Source of the DNA: Corynebacterium sp.
GTDB lineage: Bacteria > Actinomycetota > Actinomycetes > Mycobacteriales > Mycobacteriaceae
Length of the DNA stretch: 51,069 nt
Assembly (NCBI RefSeq): GCF_030826625.1
Contig: NZ_JAPJNQ010000003.1
Span: 17,019 to 68,087 of the forward strand
Direction: 5' to 3'
The notes under the pieces are model-generated. The model searched no databases and was not told the origin of the DNA. It saw nothing but the letters and a program-made list of their open reading frames with translations. Both the position numbers and the translations under genes were made by a program. This document shows positions 26,471 to 35,152 of the stretch, piece after piece; the stretch's first letter is position 1, and every line of letters begins with the position of its first letter.

Positions 26471-27490
26471 ATGAGTACTCAGGCATCATGGCGATCAGCA
26501 GCAGCAGTGCGCACTGCACTGGTCACTGCCCTTGCCAGCGCAACGGCACTGACTGGCTATGGGCTGTTTTCTCAGCAGGCCCCAAACCCCGGCGAGGCAG
26601 CCGACAGCACTGTCAATGCCAATCCCGCCACCGAATCTGCACCGAAGCCGCGCCCACAGGTAGCGTCCTTCACCACCGCTGATGTCGGTGCCTGTTTAAC
26701 CTGGGATGTTGATGCCGAAGGCATGATCAGCAATTTTGAACAGGCTGATTGCGCCGAAGAGCACCGCTTTGAAATCTCCGCTCGCGAGGATCTTTCCGCC
26801 TACCCGACCGCAGAATTCGGCCCCGACGCTGAAATCCCTGGCACAGCCCGCCAAGCACAGCTGCGCGAAGAACTTTGCCGCACCCCCACGCTGCGGTATC
26901 TCGACGGGCGTTTTGACCCTGCCGGAAAATATTCCATCGCACCGATCCTGCCGCCCGCGTCTGCCTGGGAAAACGGCGACCGCACCATGCTGTGCGGCTT
27001 GCAATCAACCGATTCCCGCGGCGCACCGCAACTGACCACAGGCAAGGTCTCTGAACGCGACCAAGCACGTGTTTACAGCGCACAGTCCTGCCTGCGTATC
27101 GAGGAATCGCAAACCCTCACTGAAGTAGCCTGCGCCGAGCCGCACCACATGGAGGTCACCTCCACAGTGAACTTGCATGAAAACTTCCCCGATGGTTTCC
27201 CAGGCGGAGATGCCCAAGATGAATTTCTTGCCGACGTCTGCACCCGCGCGGGTGAAGATTATCTCGGTGGCGAAGAGAATTTATATCAATCGACGTTGCA
27301 GCCCTATTGGGGCGCAATCAGTGAAGATTCCTGGCGCAATGGTTCCTATTCGGTGAACTGCACGCTGGTCCACGCCCGCGAAGGTGGGGGGTTTTCCACG
27401 ATCGAAGGCACTGCCCGCGAAGGCCGTGGCGCCCTCACGATCGATGGAGGTCCACCAGAAGAGCGCCCAGAACGTAATCCGCGGCGCTAA
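26471..27490 (+). CDS. Septum formation family envelope protein
   Basis: This 339-residue protein has an N-terminal hydrophobic segment (about 10-33), a Pro/Ala/Glu-rich linker, and two related extracytoplasmic halves. Each half has the pattern CL..(V/E)..C.EPH, seen as ADVGACLTWD/ADCAEEHRFE and QSCLRIEE/VACAEPHHME, typical of the septum-formation (Septum_form) family of actinobacteria. Paired cysteines suggest disulfides. The exact role is unknown; the Mycobacterium neighbour of serS, Rv3835, is a similar membrane protein. It is divergent from serS and followed by a metallopeptidase gene. The last 35 residues are Gly/Glu/Arg/Pro-rich. Confidence 0.75.
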   Translation: MSTQASWRSAAAVRTALVTALASATALTGYGLFSQQAPNPGEAADSTVNANPATESAPKPRPQVASFTTADVGACLTWDVDAEGMISNFEQADCAEEHRFEISAREDLSAYPTAEFGPDAEIPGTARQAQLREELCRTPTLRYLDGRFDPAGKYSIAPILPPASAWENGDRTMLCGLQSTDSRGAPQLTTGKVSERDQARVYSAQSCLRIEESQTLTEVACAEPHHMEVTSTVNLHENFPDGFPGGDAQDEFLADVCTRAGEDYLGGEENLYQSTLQPYWGAISEDSWRNGSYSVNCTLVHAREGGGFSTIEGTAREGRGALTIDGGPPEERPERNPRR

Positions 27491-27532
27491 TTGGAATCAG
27501 TAGGCATTAATTGCTGGAGGCGGTCGTTGCTC

Positions 27533-27880
27533 ATGGTTGATATCAGTGATGAAGACTTCGAGGAGCTAGTGCTGGATGCGCTGGATAAAATCCCGGATGA
27601 TTTCGCTTATCGGCTACGCAACGTCGCCATTTTGATCGAAGATTTCAACCCAGAAAACCCACATATCCTGGGGCTGTACGAGGGCGTCTCGTTGGTTGAG
27701 CGCACCCACCACCACACGGGATTTCTACCCGACACGATTTTCGTCTACCGCGAAGCTCTCAAGCAATATTGCACGAGCATCAGCGAGCTTGCCGACGAAG
27801 TCGAGGTCACAGTTTTTCATGAGGTCGGGCATTATTTCGGGATGGACGAAGAGCAGCTGCACGCTGCTGGTTTTGGTTAA
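27533..27880 (+). CDS. Small zincin-like metallopeptidase
   Basis: This protein of about 115 residues has the zinc motif HEVGH (in TVFHEVGHYFGMDEEQL) near its C-terminus and an acidic N-terminus, typical of the minimal metallopeptidase family found next to serS in actinobacteria. It has no signal peptide, so it acts in the cytoplasm; substrates are unknown. The ATG at 27533 is used. A TTG six nt earlier (27527) has the better spacing from GGAGG (27516-27520) and may be the true start. It follows the septum-family gene after about 40 nt on the same strand. Confidence 0.8.
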   Translation: MVDISDEDFEELVLDALDKIPDDFAYRLRNVAILIEDFNPENPHILGLYEGVSLVERTHHHTGFLPDTIFVYREALKQYCTSISELADEVEVTVFHEVGHYFGMDEEQLHAAGFG

Positions 27881-27907
27881 AAGCAGTTGTTTCAGCGCTG
27901 CCAGCGA

Positions 27908-28588
27908 CTAATTCACCCGGCCCAAGCCATGATCGCCCGAGCCAAAATCACCGAGGTCATAATCTCCCCAGCGCTCGAGCTTCCACTGCCCAAATTCTTT
28001 GCCCGCTGGATCCAGCACGATATAGCGACAGTTCGGTAGGTACCATTCGAACGCTTGCCGCGGGTCCAAGCCAGTCAGATAGCGCGCAATCACGCGGATC
28101 ACCGTGCCATGGCTGGCGATGACCGTGGTGTTCTCGCTGGCGGCAGCTTGCTCCATGGCTGGCAGGTAACGCGCCAAAATTTCTGGGTAGGTCTCTCCAC
28201 CCGGGGTTGTTGCTTTCTCATCGCCTTCGAGCCACGCCAACATACAGCGGTGATATTCCGCAATTTTGCCCATGTCTTGGCTCATTTCGTAATCGCCGGC
28301 AAAAACTTCGTATAACCCTGGGGTGACCTGCACCGGAATGGTATACGGCTCTAGGCCACGGTGCAGTTCCAACGCTCGGGCAGCGATCTCGGAGGTCTGC
28401 TGGGTACGAATCGCCATGGATGACCACCAGTTCGGTAGATCCGCAAGTTCCCGAGAAAGCTCCTCGCCGACTGCGTGGGCTTGTTTACGCCCCAGATCGC
28501 TCAGTTCTGCACCCGGCGGGCGCGTATCCAGATAGCCATGAATATTGGAATACGTTTGTCCGTGCCGCAGCAAAATGATTTTTCCCAT
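27908..28588 (-). CDS. Histidine phosphatase (phosphoglycerate mutase superfamily)
   Basis: This 226-residue enzyme has the N-terminal RHGQT motif with the phospho-accepting His and a later SHGTVIR motif with the second His. The superfamily includes mutases, glucosyl-3-phosphoglycerate phosphatases and broad acid phosphatases. The Mycobacterium gene beside pheA (Rv3837c) is of this kind. The ATG at 28588 lies 2 nt after the pheA stop, with AGGGG upstream, so it is coupled to pheA. An in-frame start 24 nt earlier would overlap pheA and is less likely. The C-terminal tail is Asp/Gly-rich. Confidence 0.85.
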   Translation of the reverse strand: MGKIILLRHGQTYSNIHGYLDTRPPGAELSDLGRKQAHAVGEELSRELADLPNWWSSMAIRTQQTSEIAARALELHRGLEPYTIPVQVTPGLYEVFAGDYEMSQDMGKIAEYHRCMLAWLEGDEKATTPGGETYPEILARYLPAMEQAAASENTTVIASHGTVIRVIARYLTGLDPRQAFEWYLPNCRYIVLDPAGKEFGQWKLERWGDYDLGDFGSGDHGLGRVN

Positions 28589-28590
28589 GC

Positions 28591-29466
28591 TTAAACCCCT
28601 GCTTTTGGCCACGAACCGACGAACTGCACCTTCTCACACCGTTGTTCCAAAGCTTCGACAGCAGCAGCTACCGGTTCATCATCGATATGGCCGTGCATGT
28701 CGACGTGGAAACGGTACGTTCCCAGCCCGGTGCGGGTCGGGCGTGATTCGATGCGCGATAGGTCCACCCCGTGGCCAGCGATTTCCTGCAGTACGCCGGC
28801 CAGTGCGCCGGGTTCGTTGTGCACGTGAAAAATGATTCCGGTACGATCGTTGCCGGTGCGGGGTGCAGTGCTTCGCTGCGCCGCAGTAAGTGCAATAAAA
28901 CGAGTCTGGGCGCCGGAAACATCAGCCACCCCTTGTGCCATTCGCGCCAGCTTATGCAGATCAGCGGCATTATCCGGGGCGGCAGCGGCATCAACACGGC
29001 CTTGCGCGATCATACGTGCGGCCTCCCCATTGGATGAGGCCGGGATGAACTCGGCATTCGGCAGGTGGTTTTCTACCCAGGTGCGGATCTGCTGATACGC
29101 CACCGGGTGCGTCGCAATGCTGGTAATCGCGTGCGGCTTTGCCGCGATTTCTTCGGTACCAGTCAGGATGCTGAATTGGATATCCAGTGTGGATTCGGCG
29201 AAAATCTGCAATCCGGGGTTTTCCACCAATGCATCGTGCGTGGCAGTCACTGCGCCTTCGACGGAACTTTCTGCGGCTACGACGGCATAGTCGGCCTCGC
29301 CTGCGCTGACACGTCGTAAAGCCTCACCCGGCGAAGCCACCGGAACAGCGGTAACACCAGCCTCTGCGTCGTGTTCCGCCCCAGCAAACGCCCCGGCGCG
29401 CTGTAGCTTTCGCAGTGCAGCCTCGGTGAAAGTTCCGGCGGGTCCCAGGTATGCCACGGTGCTCAT
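28591..29466 (-). CDS. pheA: Prephenate dehydratase
   Basis: This 291-residue enzyme converts prephenate to phenylpyruvate in phenylalanine synthesis. The catalytic domain (about 1-190) opens with AYLGPAGTFTEAAL and ends with the TRF motif in AQTRFIAL. A C-terminal ACT domain (about 200-285) with GALAGVLQEIA and ESRPTRTGLG gives feedback control by phenylalanine. There is no chorismate mutase domain. A TAACCT box (29479-29474) lies 7 nt before the ATG, which suggests a leaderless transcript. The histidine phosphatase follows in the same message. Confidence 0.95.
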   Translation of the reverse strand: MSTVAYLGPAGTFTEAALRKLQRAGAFAGAEHDAEAGVTAVPVASPGEALRRVSAGEADYAVVAAESSVEGAVTATHDALVENPGLQIFAESTLDIQFSILTGTEEIAAKPHAITSIATHPVAYQQIRTWVENHLPNAEFIPASSNGEAARMIAQGRVDAAAAPDNAADLHKLARMAQGVADVSGAQTRFIALTAAQRSTAPRTGNDRTGIIFHVHNEPGALAGVLQEIAGHGVDLSRIESRPTRTGLGTYRFHVDMHGHIDDEPVAAAVEALEQRCEKVQFVGSWPKAGV

Positions 29467-29473
29467 GCTCGCT

Positions 29474-29479
29474 AGGTTA
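29474..29479 (-). promoter_or_regulatory. -10 box of pheA, leaderless
   Basis: TAACCT on the minus strand ends 7 nt before the ATG at 29466. No SD sequence is present between. Confidence 0.4.
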
Positions 29480-29581
29480 CCCTGCTATTTCGGATCATTC
29501 TGAGATTTCACATTATTGTGCGATTGAAAAGCACGGAAGAAAATAGTGCCTTTGAGGATATTTTCGTTATACGATATAGGC

Positions 29582-29827
29582 ATGCCTGTTAAAGCAACAG
29601 AACATCAAATTGATGCCTGGGTTTCTGAAGCCGAGGCCGGTTATGACGTGGAAGCACTAAAAAAACGTGGTCGCGGCCGACCAGGTCGAGGTGCTCAACC
29701 CTCCCAAGTAATCGCCGTTCGATTAACCGCCGAAGAACTAAAAACGTTAGACCAACTCGCTGCAGAAAAGCACTTATCACGCTCAGAACTCATGCGACAA
29801 GCGATTACTTCAATGACGGCTGCATGA
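29582..29827 (+). CDS. CopG-type (ribbon-helix-helix) antitoxin
   Basis: This 81-residue protein has a ribbon-helix-helix domain in its C-terminal half (VIAVRLTAEELKTLDQLAA then SRSELMRQAI). An Arg/Gly-rich segment (KKRGRGRPGRG) and a short N-terminal part rich in acidic residues precede it. Such proteins bind the operator of their own operon and neutralise a toxin. The ATG at 29582 (MPVKATEHQ) is preferred over an upstream in-frame start at 29546; a TACGAT box (29570-29575) lies 6 nt before it. The stop overlaps the start of a ruined toxin frame (ATGA). Composition is more AT-rich than the neighbours. Confidence 0.85.
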   Translation: MPVKATEHQIDAWVSEAEAGYDVEALKKRGRGRPGRGAQPSQVIAVRLTAEELKTLDQLAAEKHLSRSELMRQAITSMTAA

Positions 29828-29954
29828 AAGTTACAAAATCAGCTTCTAAACATGGCATCAGCATTGAAGATGGAATTCAAGCGATGAACTCCTTATTCAT
29901 GCCATGAAGGCACGACCGAAATATGCCCAGCTCCTGGACCTGAAGGGGCTTTAA
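29824..29954 (+). pseudogene. Remnant of the partner toxin gene
   Basis: The frame from ATG 29824 (overlapping the antitoxin stop as ATGA) reads MKVTKSASKHGISIEDGIQ and stops at the TGA 29902-29904 after 26 residues. A second frame, from about 29886 to the TAA at 29952-29954, reads ELLIHAMKARPKYAQLLDL. These two pieces match the start and end of the small toxin usually paired with such CopG proteins in actinobacteria (start K.TKSA.KHG, end IHAM.ARPKY). The middle, about 40-50 residues, is missing, and the join is out of frame near 29880. The antitoxin is therefore probably an orphan. The toxin family match is from memory, not a search. Confidence 0.8.
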
Positions 29955-31070
29955 TTGCAAAAATTGCTTCACCACCTCCCCCACCCCGAGCGGCTGGCGG
30001 GTTGGTCGATTCCGGCAAAGGATCTTTACGACGTCGCCGGGCTTCCCACCACCTTGGGCAATTCCGCGCGAAGCTATGTAGCACAACGCACCGAGCCTTT
30101 TCTAGCGCATCTGCAAGCCCAGGGCGCACGCATCGATTCCAAAACCGCATCCTCTGAGCTGGGCTTACGCATTGATTGCGAGCCGGTGGGCCTGCCCGCA
30201 CCGACGAATCCCTTATGGCCGGGAGCTACCCCGGGTGGCTCTTCTGGTGGTGCCGCGGAACAGGTCGCGCTCGGTACTGTGCGCACCGCGCACGCCTCGG
30301 ACGGCGGTGGTTCGATCCGCGTTCCGGCTGCGGCCTGTGGGCTCGTCGGTTTCAAACCGAACACTCCGCGGCCACCAGGGATGCCGAACGGGGCGTTGGC
30401 GGTGCAGGGGTTTATCACGACCACGGTGGCCGATTCCGCTTTCTTGCACGCTCGCAACCCCAACGTTTCTCGTTTCCGCGTCGGCCTGTTGACGGACCCG
30501 ATTTTGGCGGACACCGAGGTTGCCGAGCCCATGTTGCAGGCCACAGAGCTAACGGCCGAAACGCTTAATTCCGCGGGCCACCAGATCATCCCGATCACTG
30601 CGTTTCCCGGCGAGCGCACCCTGGACGCCTTTCGCACAATTTTTAGCTCCGCGCTCGCCACAGCGCTTGCCGACGACACGCTAGCGCCGGGCTCAGGCAT
30701 CGCCGGCTACCCACACTGGGTGGTACAGCGCGGGCGTCGGCAAGCGCCAACGGATGTGCAGGCAGCGAAAAACCATGCCGCGGCATTAAACGGTCTATTG
30801 CATTCTTTTTGGAACGTTGACGTGGTGTTATCGCCAACGCTGGCCCATGATCCGCCGCCGGTGGGCCATTTTGCTGCGATGGAACACACCCGTTGTTTTG
30901 CCGAGCAAACCCGTTGGTCTCCATGGTGTTCGGTATTTAATATGACGGGTCGGCCCGCTATCTCTATTCCGGTGGCTTTGCCTGGGCGTCCACCGGCTGG
31001 GGTGCATCTGGGGTCTATCACGCTTGCCGACGACGAGCTGCTCGGGCTCGCACTCGATCTGCATGCCTGA
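29955..31070 (+). CDS. Amidase signature family enzyme
   Basis: This 371-residue hydrolase of the amidase signature family has the catalytic Lys22 in PAKDLYDVAG, the Gly/Ser motif TPGGSSGGAA with the bridging Ser (96/97), and the nucleophile Ser120 in DGGGSIRVPA. It hydrolyses amide bonds of an unidentified small substrate. It is short: only 21 residues precede the catalytic Lys, and the C-terminal part is compact, as in AMI1-like plant and bacterial amidases. The start is taken as TTG 29955, right after the toxin-remnant stop, with GAAGGGG 6-7 nt upstream; a second TTG at 29964 is possible. No signal peptide is seen. Confidence 0.82.
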   Translation: MQKLLHHLPHPERLAGWSIPAKDLYDVAGLPTTLGNSARSYVAQRTEPFLAHLQAQGARIDSKTASSELGLRIDCEPVGLPAPTNPLWPGATPGGSSGGAAEQVALGTVRTAHASDGGGSIRVPAAACGLVGFKPNTPRPPGMPNGALAVQGFITTTVADSAFLHARNPNVSRFRVGLLTDPILADTEVAEPMLQATELTAETLNSAGHQIIPITAFPGERTLDAFRTIFSSALATALADDTLAPGSGIAGYPHWVVQRGRRQAPTDVQAAKNHAAALNGLLHSFWNVDVVLSPTLAHDPPPVGHFAAMEHTRCFAEQTRWSPWCSVFNMTGRPAISIPVALPGRPPAGVHLGSITLADDELLGLALDLHA

Positions 31071-31117
31071 TTGCTTACTAAAGGACACTAAGCGGGCACT
31101 GCACAAGCAAGGATAGG

Positions 31118-31123
31118 TAAAAT
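31118..31123 (+). promoter_or_regulatory. -10 box of the LCP gene, leaderless
   Basis: TAAAAT ends 7 nt before the ATG at 31131, in the 60-nt gap after the amidase gene. No SD sequence is present. Confidence 0.45.
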
Positions 31124-31130
31124 ATCTGCC

Positions 31131-32966
31131 ATGACAGATCGCGGAGAACGGCCAGCTGGACGGCACGGGGGATCCCACGGGCCTGCAGAAGGTGACGTCG
31201 TCCTGGGGCGCGACGGTAAACCGCTGCTGGATCGCTATGGTCGACCGGTACGACGGCGTCCGCGCCCAGCGCCCGATCGTGCACGGGAAAGCGGCCGTCA
31301 TGCTGCTGGCGGCGGGCGGCATGCCAAGCCCGAAGCCCCACAGGAACCTTCGCGTACCCCTCGCGCTGCACGTCCGCCGCGTTCCGAACGTCCTGAACGC
31401 TCCGAGCGTTCCGAGCGTTCTGCACACTCTGCACGTTCCGAACGGCCTACGCGCACCAACCGGCAAGATTCGCGTGCGAACCGCCCGCCGATTGACAGGG
31501 AAAAGCTGCGCCGTGAACGCGCTATTTATGATGCGCAACGGGCTAATTCTGCTCGGCAGAGCACAAATCACGATGCTGGGCATGGTGCACGTTCGGCCTC
31601 CGGGCACAACCACCCGGGTGCTCGCCCGGTCAACCGTGAGCAACTGCACCAGTCACGCAACCAACAGCGGATCCCCTCGGAACCGACCCGCATGGACTTG
31701 GGAGGACCAGTAGCGGGCGGTGTTGCTGGTGCCGCGGCAGGATACGCGCAGGGCCGCACTGCAGGGCAGGACAGACACGGCGAGGTGCAGCAGCGTCGTG
31801 CCGCGCAACAATTTCCACAGCAACCAGGGCAGCAATCTCCGTATCAGCAACGACCACCACAGCAACAGCCTCCACAGAATTATGTGGGGCAACCTTATGC
31901 CCAACAGCCCCCTGGGCAGTACTATCCACACCCCGGTGGCGGGTATGGGCAACCGGGCCAGCAGTACCAGCAAGCCCACGCCCATGTACGCAATCCGCAC
32001 CCCGGCGCTCACGGTGGCCGTGGTTTCGGAAAGTTCAGCGCGGCCGGGTTGCGCGCAAAACTTCGTCGACCAAAATTCGGTTGCGTTGGGTGTCTGGGCT
32101 GGCCATTAGCCGTAGTCCTGGTGTTACTGCTGGTCATCGCTTTTTGGGCAGACGCCCAGCTCACCCGCGTGGCTTCGGAGCCTGAGGCGCCTATCGGATC
32201 CACCAAGGGCACGAACTGGTTGCTGGTCGGCTCTGACTCACGCGTGGGCTTAAGCGAGGAAGATATCGCACGCCTGGGTACCGGCGGCGATATTGGAACG
32301 GGCCGCACCGACGCAATCATGCTATTGCACTTGGAAGGCACCAGTGCACAACTGATTTCCATCCCTCGCGACAGTTACGTCGACGTGCCTGGTTTTGGGC
32401 AAGACAAAATCAATGCGGCATTTACTTATGGCGGACCTCAACTGTTGACGCAAACCGTGGAGGCGAACACCGGCGTCAGCATTGATCACTACGCCGAAGT
32501 GGGCATGGGCGGTTTGGCCAATATTGTCGACGCTATCGGTGGAGTGGAATTGTGTCCTTCGGAGCCGATTGATGATCCATTGGCGAATCTCAATGTTGGC
32601 GCAGGATGCCAAGAAATGGATGGTGCCAACGCACTGGGTTATGTGCGTACCCGTGCCACCGCGATGGGTGATTTGGACCGCGTAGAACGCCAGCGCGAGT
32701 TTTTCTCTGCGCTGATGCACGAGGCCACGAATCCGTCGACGCTGCTCAACCCTTTTGACGTATTCCCGATGATCAGCTCGGTTTCGAAGTCATTTACCGT
32801 CGGCGAAAGCGATCACGTGTGGCACCTGGCCCGCTTGGCATTGTCAATGGGTACCGGGGTGGAAACCAAGACGGTACCGGTGGGTGGTTTCGCCGATACC
32901 GACGTGGGAAACGTGGTGCTGTGGGACGAGATTGAGGCCGAAAACCTCTGGAACTCGCTGCGCTAA
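31131..32966 (+). CDS. lcpB: LytR-CpsA-Psr family wall polymer ligase
   Basis: This 611-residue type II membrane protein has a very long cytoplasmic N-terminus (about 1-320). That part is first Arg/Ser/Glu-rich with repeated SER-type motifs, then Gln/Pro/Tyr-rich. One membrane segment (PLAVVLVLLLVIAFWAD, about 324-342) and an extracytoplasmic LCP domain (about 360-540) follow. The domain has the phosphate-binding residues in GSDSR, GRTDAIMLL and SIPRDSYVDVPG. LCP proteins transfer lipid-linked polymers to peptidoglycan; in corynebacteria this joins arabinogalactan. The name lcpB is suggested by location near pheA in C. glutamicum, where lcpA is the essential copy elsewhere. No LytR_C domain follows the LCP domain. 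Confidence 0.88.
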   Translation: MTDRGERPAGRHGGSHGPAEGDVVLGRDGKPLLDRYGRPVRRRPRPAPDRARESGRHAAGGGRHAKPEAPQEPSRTPRAARPPRSERPERSERSERSAHSARSERPTRTNRQDSRANRPPIDREKLRRERAIYDAQRANSARQSTNHDAGHGARSASGHNHPGARPVNREQLHQSRNQQRIPSEPTRMDLGGPVAGGVAGAAAGYAQGRTAGQDRHGEVQQRRAAQQFPQQPGQQSPYQQRPPQQQPPQNYVGQPYAQQPPGQYYPHPGGGYGQPGQQYQQAHAHVRNPHPGAHGGRGFGKFSAAGLRAKLRRPKFGCVGCLGWPLAVVLVLLLVIAFWADAQLTRVASEPEAPIGSTKGTNWLLVGSDSRVGLSEEDIARLGTGGDIGTGRTDAIMLLHLEGTSAQLISIPRDSYVDVPGFGQDKINAAFTYGGPQLLTQTVEANTGVSIDHYAEVGMGGLANIVDAIGGVELCPSEPIDDPLANLNVGAGCQEMDGANALGYVRTRATAMGDLDRVERQREFFSALMHEATNPSTLLNPFDVFPMISSVSKSFTVGESDHVWHLARLALSMGTGVETKTVPVGGFADTDVGNVVLWDEIEAENLWNSLR

Positions 32967-32967
32967 T

Positions 32968-32986
32968 CCCCTGCTTGGAGCAGGGG
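32968..32986. terminator. Hairpin between LCP gene and oxidoreductase
   Basis: CCCCTGC and GCAGGGG form a 7-bp stem with a 5-nt loop, just after the LCP stop codon in a 47-nt gap between convergent genes. No T-run follows on either strand, so termination is uncertain. Confidence 0.4.
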
Positions 32987-33013
32987 CGCATTCACCTGCT
33001 ACAGAACTCGTGG

Positions 33014-34102
33014 TTAATCCGCGATAGTCTCGTAGTCCGTATAGCCACGTTCGCCGCCCCCATAGAACGTGGCTTGATCTGGTTCGTTCAGCGCCAAATC
33101 TTCGTGCCACCGCCGCACCAAATCTGGGTTAGCAATAAACTGCCGGCCGACTACAACGGCATCTACGTAGTCTAACTCCAGCTCACGCTGGGCATCTTCC
33201 TTAGTAGTAACGGTTCCAAAACCGTCATTCATCAGCACCTTGGTCACACCGTTAGCGTGCGCTTTGTTCGCTAAGGTCGACATCAGCTCGCCTTCCGGTT
33301 CCGCGTGCAGGAATGAAACATAAGCCAGGTTTAGTGGCGTGATGGCATCTATGAGACCGCCATATGTAGCCACCATGTCTGCTTCGTCTTCTTCGATGAC
33401 TCCTTGCACGTTGTGCCCTGGGGAAAAGCGCACTCCGACGCGGTCAGCACCGATTTCATCAACAACCGCGCGAATGACCATTTCAGGCAATCGCCATCGG
33501 TTTTCGGGGCTACCACCGAATTCATCGTCACGCTGGTTGGCGGATGGTGCCAAAAACTCATGCAACAGATATCCGTTGGCGTTATGAATCTCCACGCCAT
33601 CGACTCCGGCGTCGACGGCACGACGTGCAGCAGCACGGAATTCTTCGACTATGCGTGGGATTTCTGCGGTCTCCAGTGCACGTGGCACCGGCGCGTCCAT
33701 CTTGCCGGAAAAACCACGGACTTGTCCGCGCCAATCCAGTGCACTGGGTGCTTCTGGTTGGGCTCCATCGATGAGATCTGGGTGGCTTGTGCGACCACCG
33801 TGCATGATCTGCATGAACAAAACACCGTCAGCTGCGTGCACCTCATTGGCTACTTCGCGCCAACCGGCCGCCTGCTCATCATCTGCGATGCCTGCTTGGC
33901 CCGGAAACGAGCGATTTGTCCACGCCGGGAAGGTGCCCTCCGTGACCACGAGACCGGCACTGGCGCGCTGGGAATAGTACTTCTTGTGCAGTTCACTCGG
34001 CACCCCGCTATGGCCTGCGCGCTGACGCGTCAGCGCAGCCATGGTCATGCGGTTTTTCAATCTGAAGCGACCAAGTTCCAAAGTCGTAAATAATGATGTC
34101 AT
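33014..34102 (-). CDS. NADH:flavin oxidoreductase (Old Yellow Enzyme family)
   Basis: This 362-residue TIM-barrel FMN enzyme reduces activated C=C or nitro bonds. The FMN and active-site stretches are visible: QIMHGGRTSHPD, the paired residues in EIHNANGYLLHEFLAPSANQR (His and Asn of the active site), and DGFGTVTTKEDA with AVVVGRQFIANPDLV near the phosphate site. Length and motifs match the NemA/OYE class. It is transcribed alone: a weak hairpin (34162-34177) separates it from the DUF5926 gene upstream. The physiological substrate is unknown; a detoxification role is usual. Confidence 0.9.
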   Translation of the reverse strand: MTSLFTTLELGRFRLKNRMTMAALTRQRAGHSGVPSELHKKYYSQRASAGLVVTEGTFPAWTNRSFPGQAGIADDEQAAGWREVANEVHAADGVLFMQIMHGGRTSHPDLIDGAQPEAPSALDWRGQVRGFSGKMDAPVPRALETAEIPRIVEEFRAAARRAVDAGVDGVEIHNANGYLLHEFLAPSANQRDDEFGGSPENRWRLPEMVIRAVVDEIGADRVGVRFSPGHNVQGVIEEDEADMVATYGGLIDAITPLNLAYVSFLHAEPEGELMSTLANKAHANGVTKVLMNDGFGTVTTKEDAQRELELDYVDAVVVGRQFIANPDLVRRWHEDLALNEPDQATFYGGGERGYTDYETIAD

Positions 34103-34161
34103 ATCAACTACAACGATCTTTGGCGCCTCTTTGTTCCATGCACTTCCGACAGGCCACTAAA

Positions 34162-34177
34162 CCGCAGATCACTGCGG
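34162..34177 (-). terminator. Weak terminator after the DUF5926 gene
   Basis: CCGCAG and CTGCGG form a perfect 6-bp stem with a 4-nt loop, followed on the minus strand by TTTAG. It lies 45-60 nt beyond the stop at 34222. Confidence 0.4.
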
Positions 34178-34221
34178 CTGCGGCCCACTACTTTGAGGCT
34201 GCAGCCAGCTGCCCCGCGGCT

Positions 34222-35142
34222 CTAGCGGATGGTGACCTGGCGCGATTTAATGTTTTGCAGCTGCTTGCGCTCGTCGGCCGACAGCTGCGCGTCGTTGGAG
34301 ATCTCTTCTTCCAAAGCCTGGTTCACGCGTTCCAGCTGCTCGCGGTAGGTGTCCGCAGCTGGCTCCGGGGTGACATCGAATACTGGGGCGATCACGCCGT
34401 GGGTGCGGAAGACCCCGGCGAATTTGGTGTTTTCCCCAACGTGCAGGTCACCGCGGGCGGCCACGCGTGCCAGGGCGTTGAGGAAATCGTTTTCGTTGTC
34501 CACCGGGCGCACCCAGCGGATGTGTGCCTTACCGCCGCCGGTATCGGACCACCACAAGGTGCCCGGCGCGTCGGCGTCAATCGCGTGAGTTTCGATGACG
34601 GAATCATTGGCCATTTGCATCGACTGCGCAACGTGCTCCGGCATGGGCGCGCCTTCCGGCATCCACCAAGAAAAGTCCTGCTCTAACTGGATATCGAGCG
34701 TGGTGTCTTGTGGCAGCAAATCCGTTAGCTCTGGCTGGTTGCCGTCGGCCGCCGTGGACACCAGCGATTCGCCAGCAGCGTGCTCTTTCACCCAGTTCAG
34801 GGCGTAGGCGAGGTCATGGTGTGGGTTCGTGCCGTGAGCTTGCACCTGCAGGGCGACGAAGGCATCTCCGCCGTACTGCTCATCACGAATCATCGCTGCA
34901 GATGCTCCTGGCAAAACGCTGCACAACCACACGGTGCGGTCGATGCCAGCGATATCGACTTTCGCGTAGCCAGACGGCACGAACTCCTGCAATGCGATCA
35001 GTTCGGCCTCGCACGCAAACCCAGCGAACGGGCGTGGGTCTTTTTCCAGCTTGGCACGTTCTGCGGCGCGAGCTGCAAGTTTTGCTTGCCGACGCGACAT
35101 TCCCTCTGGGAGGTCTTCTTTGTTCTTTTTCTTCTTCGCCAT
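34222..35142 (-). CDS. DUF5926 family protein
   Basis: This 306-residue cytoplasmic protein of unknown function is conserved in actinobacteria. The N-terminus (MAKKKKNKEDLPEGMSRRQA) is strongly basic, as in nucleic-acid- or ribosome-associated proteins. An alpha/beta body follows with AKVDIAGIDRTVWLC and HHDLAYALNWVK, then a Glu-rich C-terminal helical part (about 270-300). It lies 10 nt after the glycerophosphodiesterase gene on the same strand and should be co-transcribed. No catalytic motif was recognised. Confidence 0.75.
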   Translation of the reverse strand: MAKKKKNKEDLPEGMSRRQAKLAARAAERAKLEKDPRPFAGFACEAELIALQEFVPSGYAKVDIAGIDRTVWLCSVLPGASAAMIRDEQYGGDAFVALQVQAHGTNPHHDLAYALNWVKEHAAGESLVSTAADGNQPELTDLLPQDTTLDIQLEQDFSWWMPEGAPMPEHVAQSMQMANDSVIETHAIDADAPGTLWWSDTGGGKAHIRWVRPVDNENDFLNALARVAARGDLHVGENTKFAGVFRTHGVIAPVFDVTPEPAADTYREQLERVNQALEEEISNDAQLSADERKQLQNIKSRQVTIR

Positions 35143-35152
35143 GCACGCCAGT

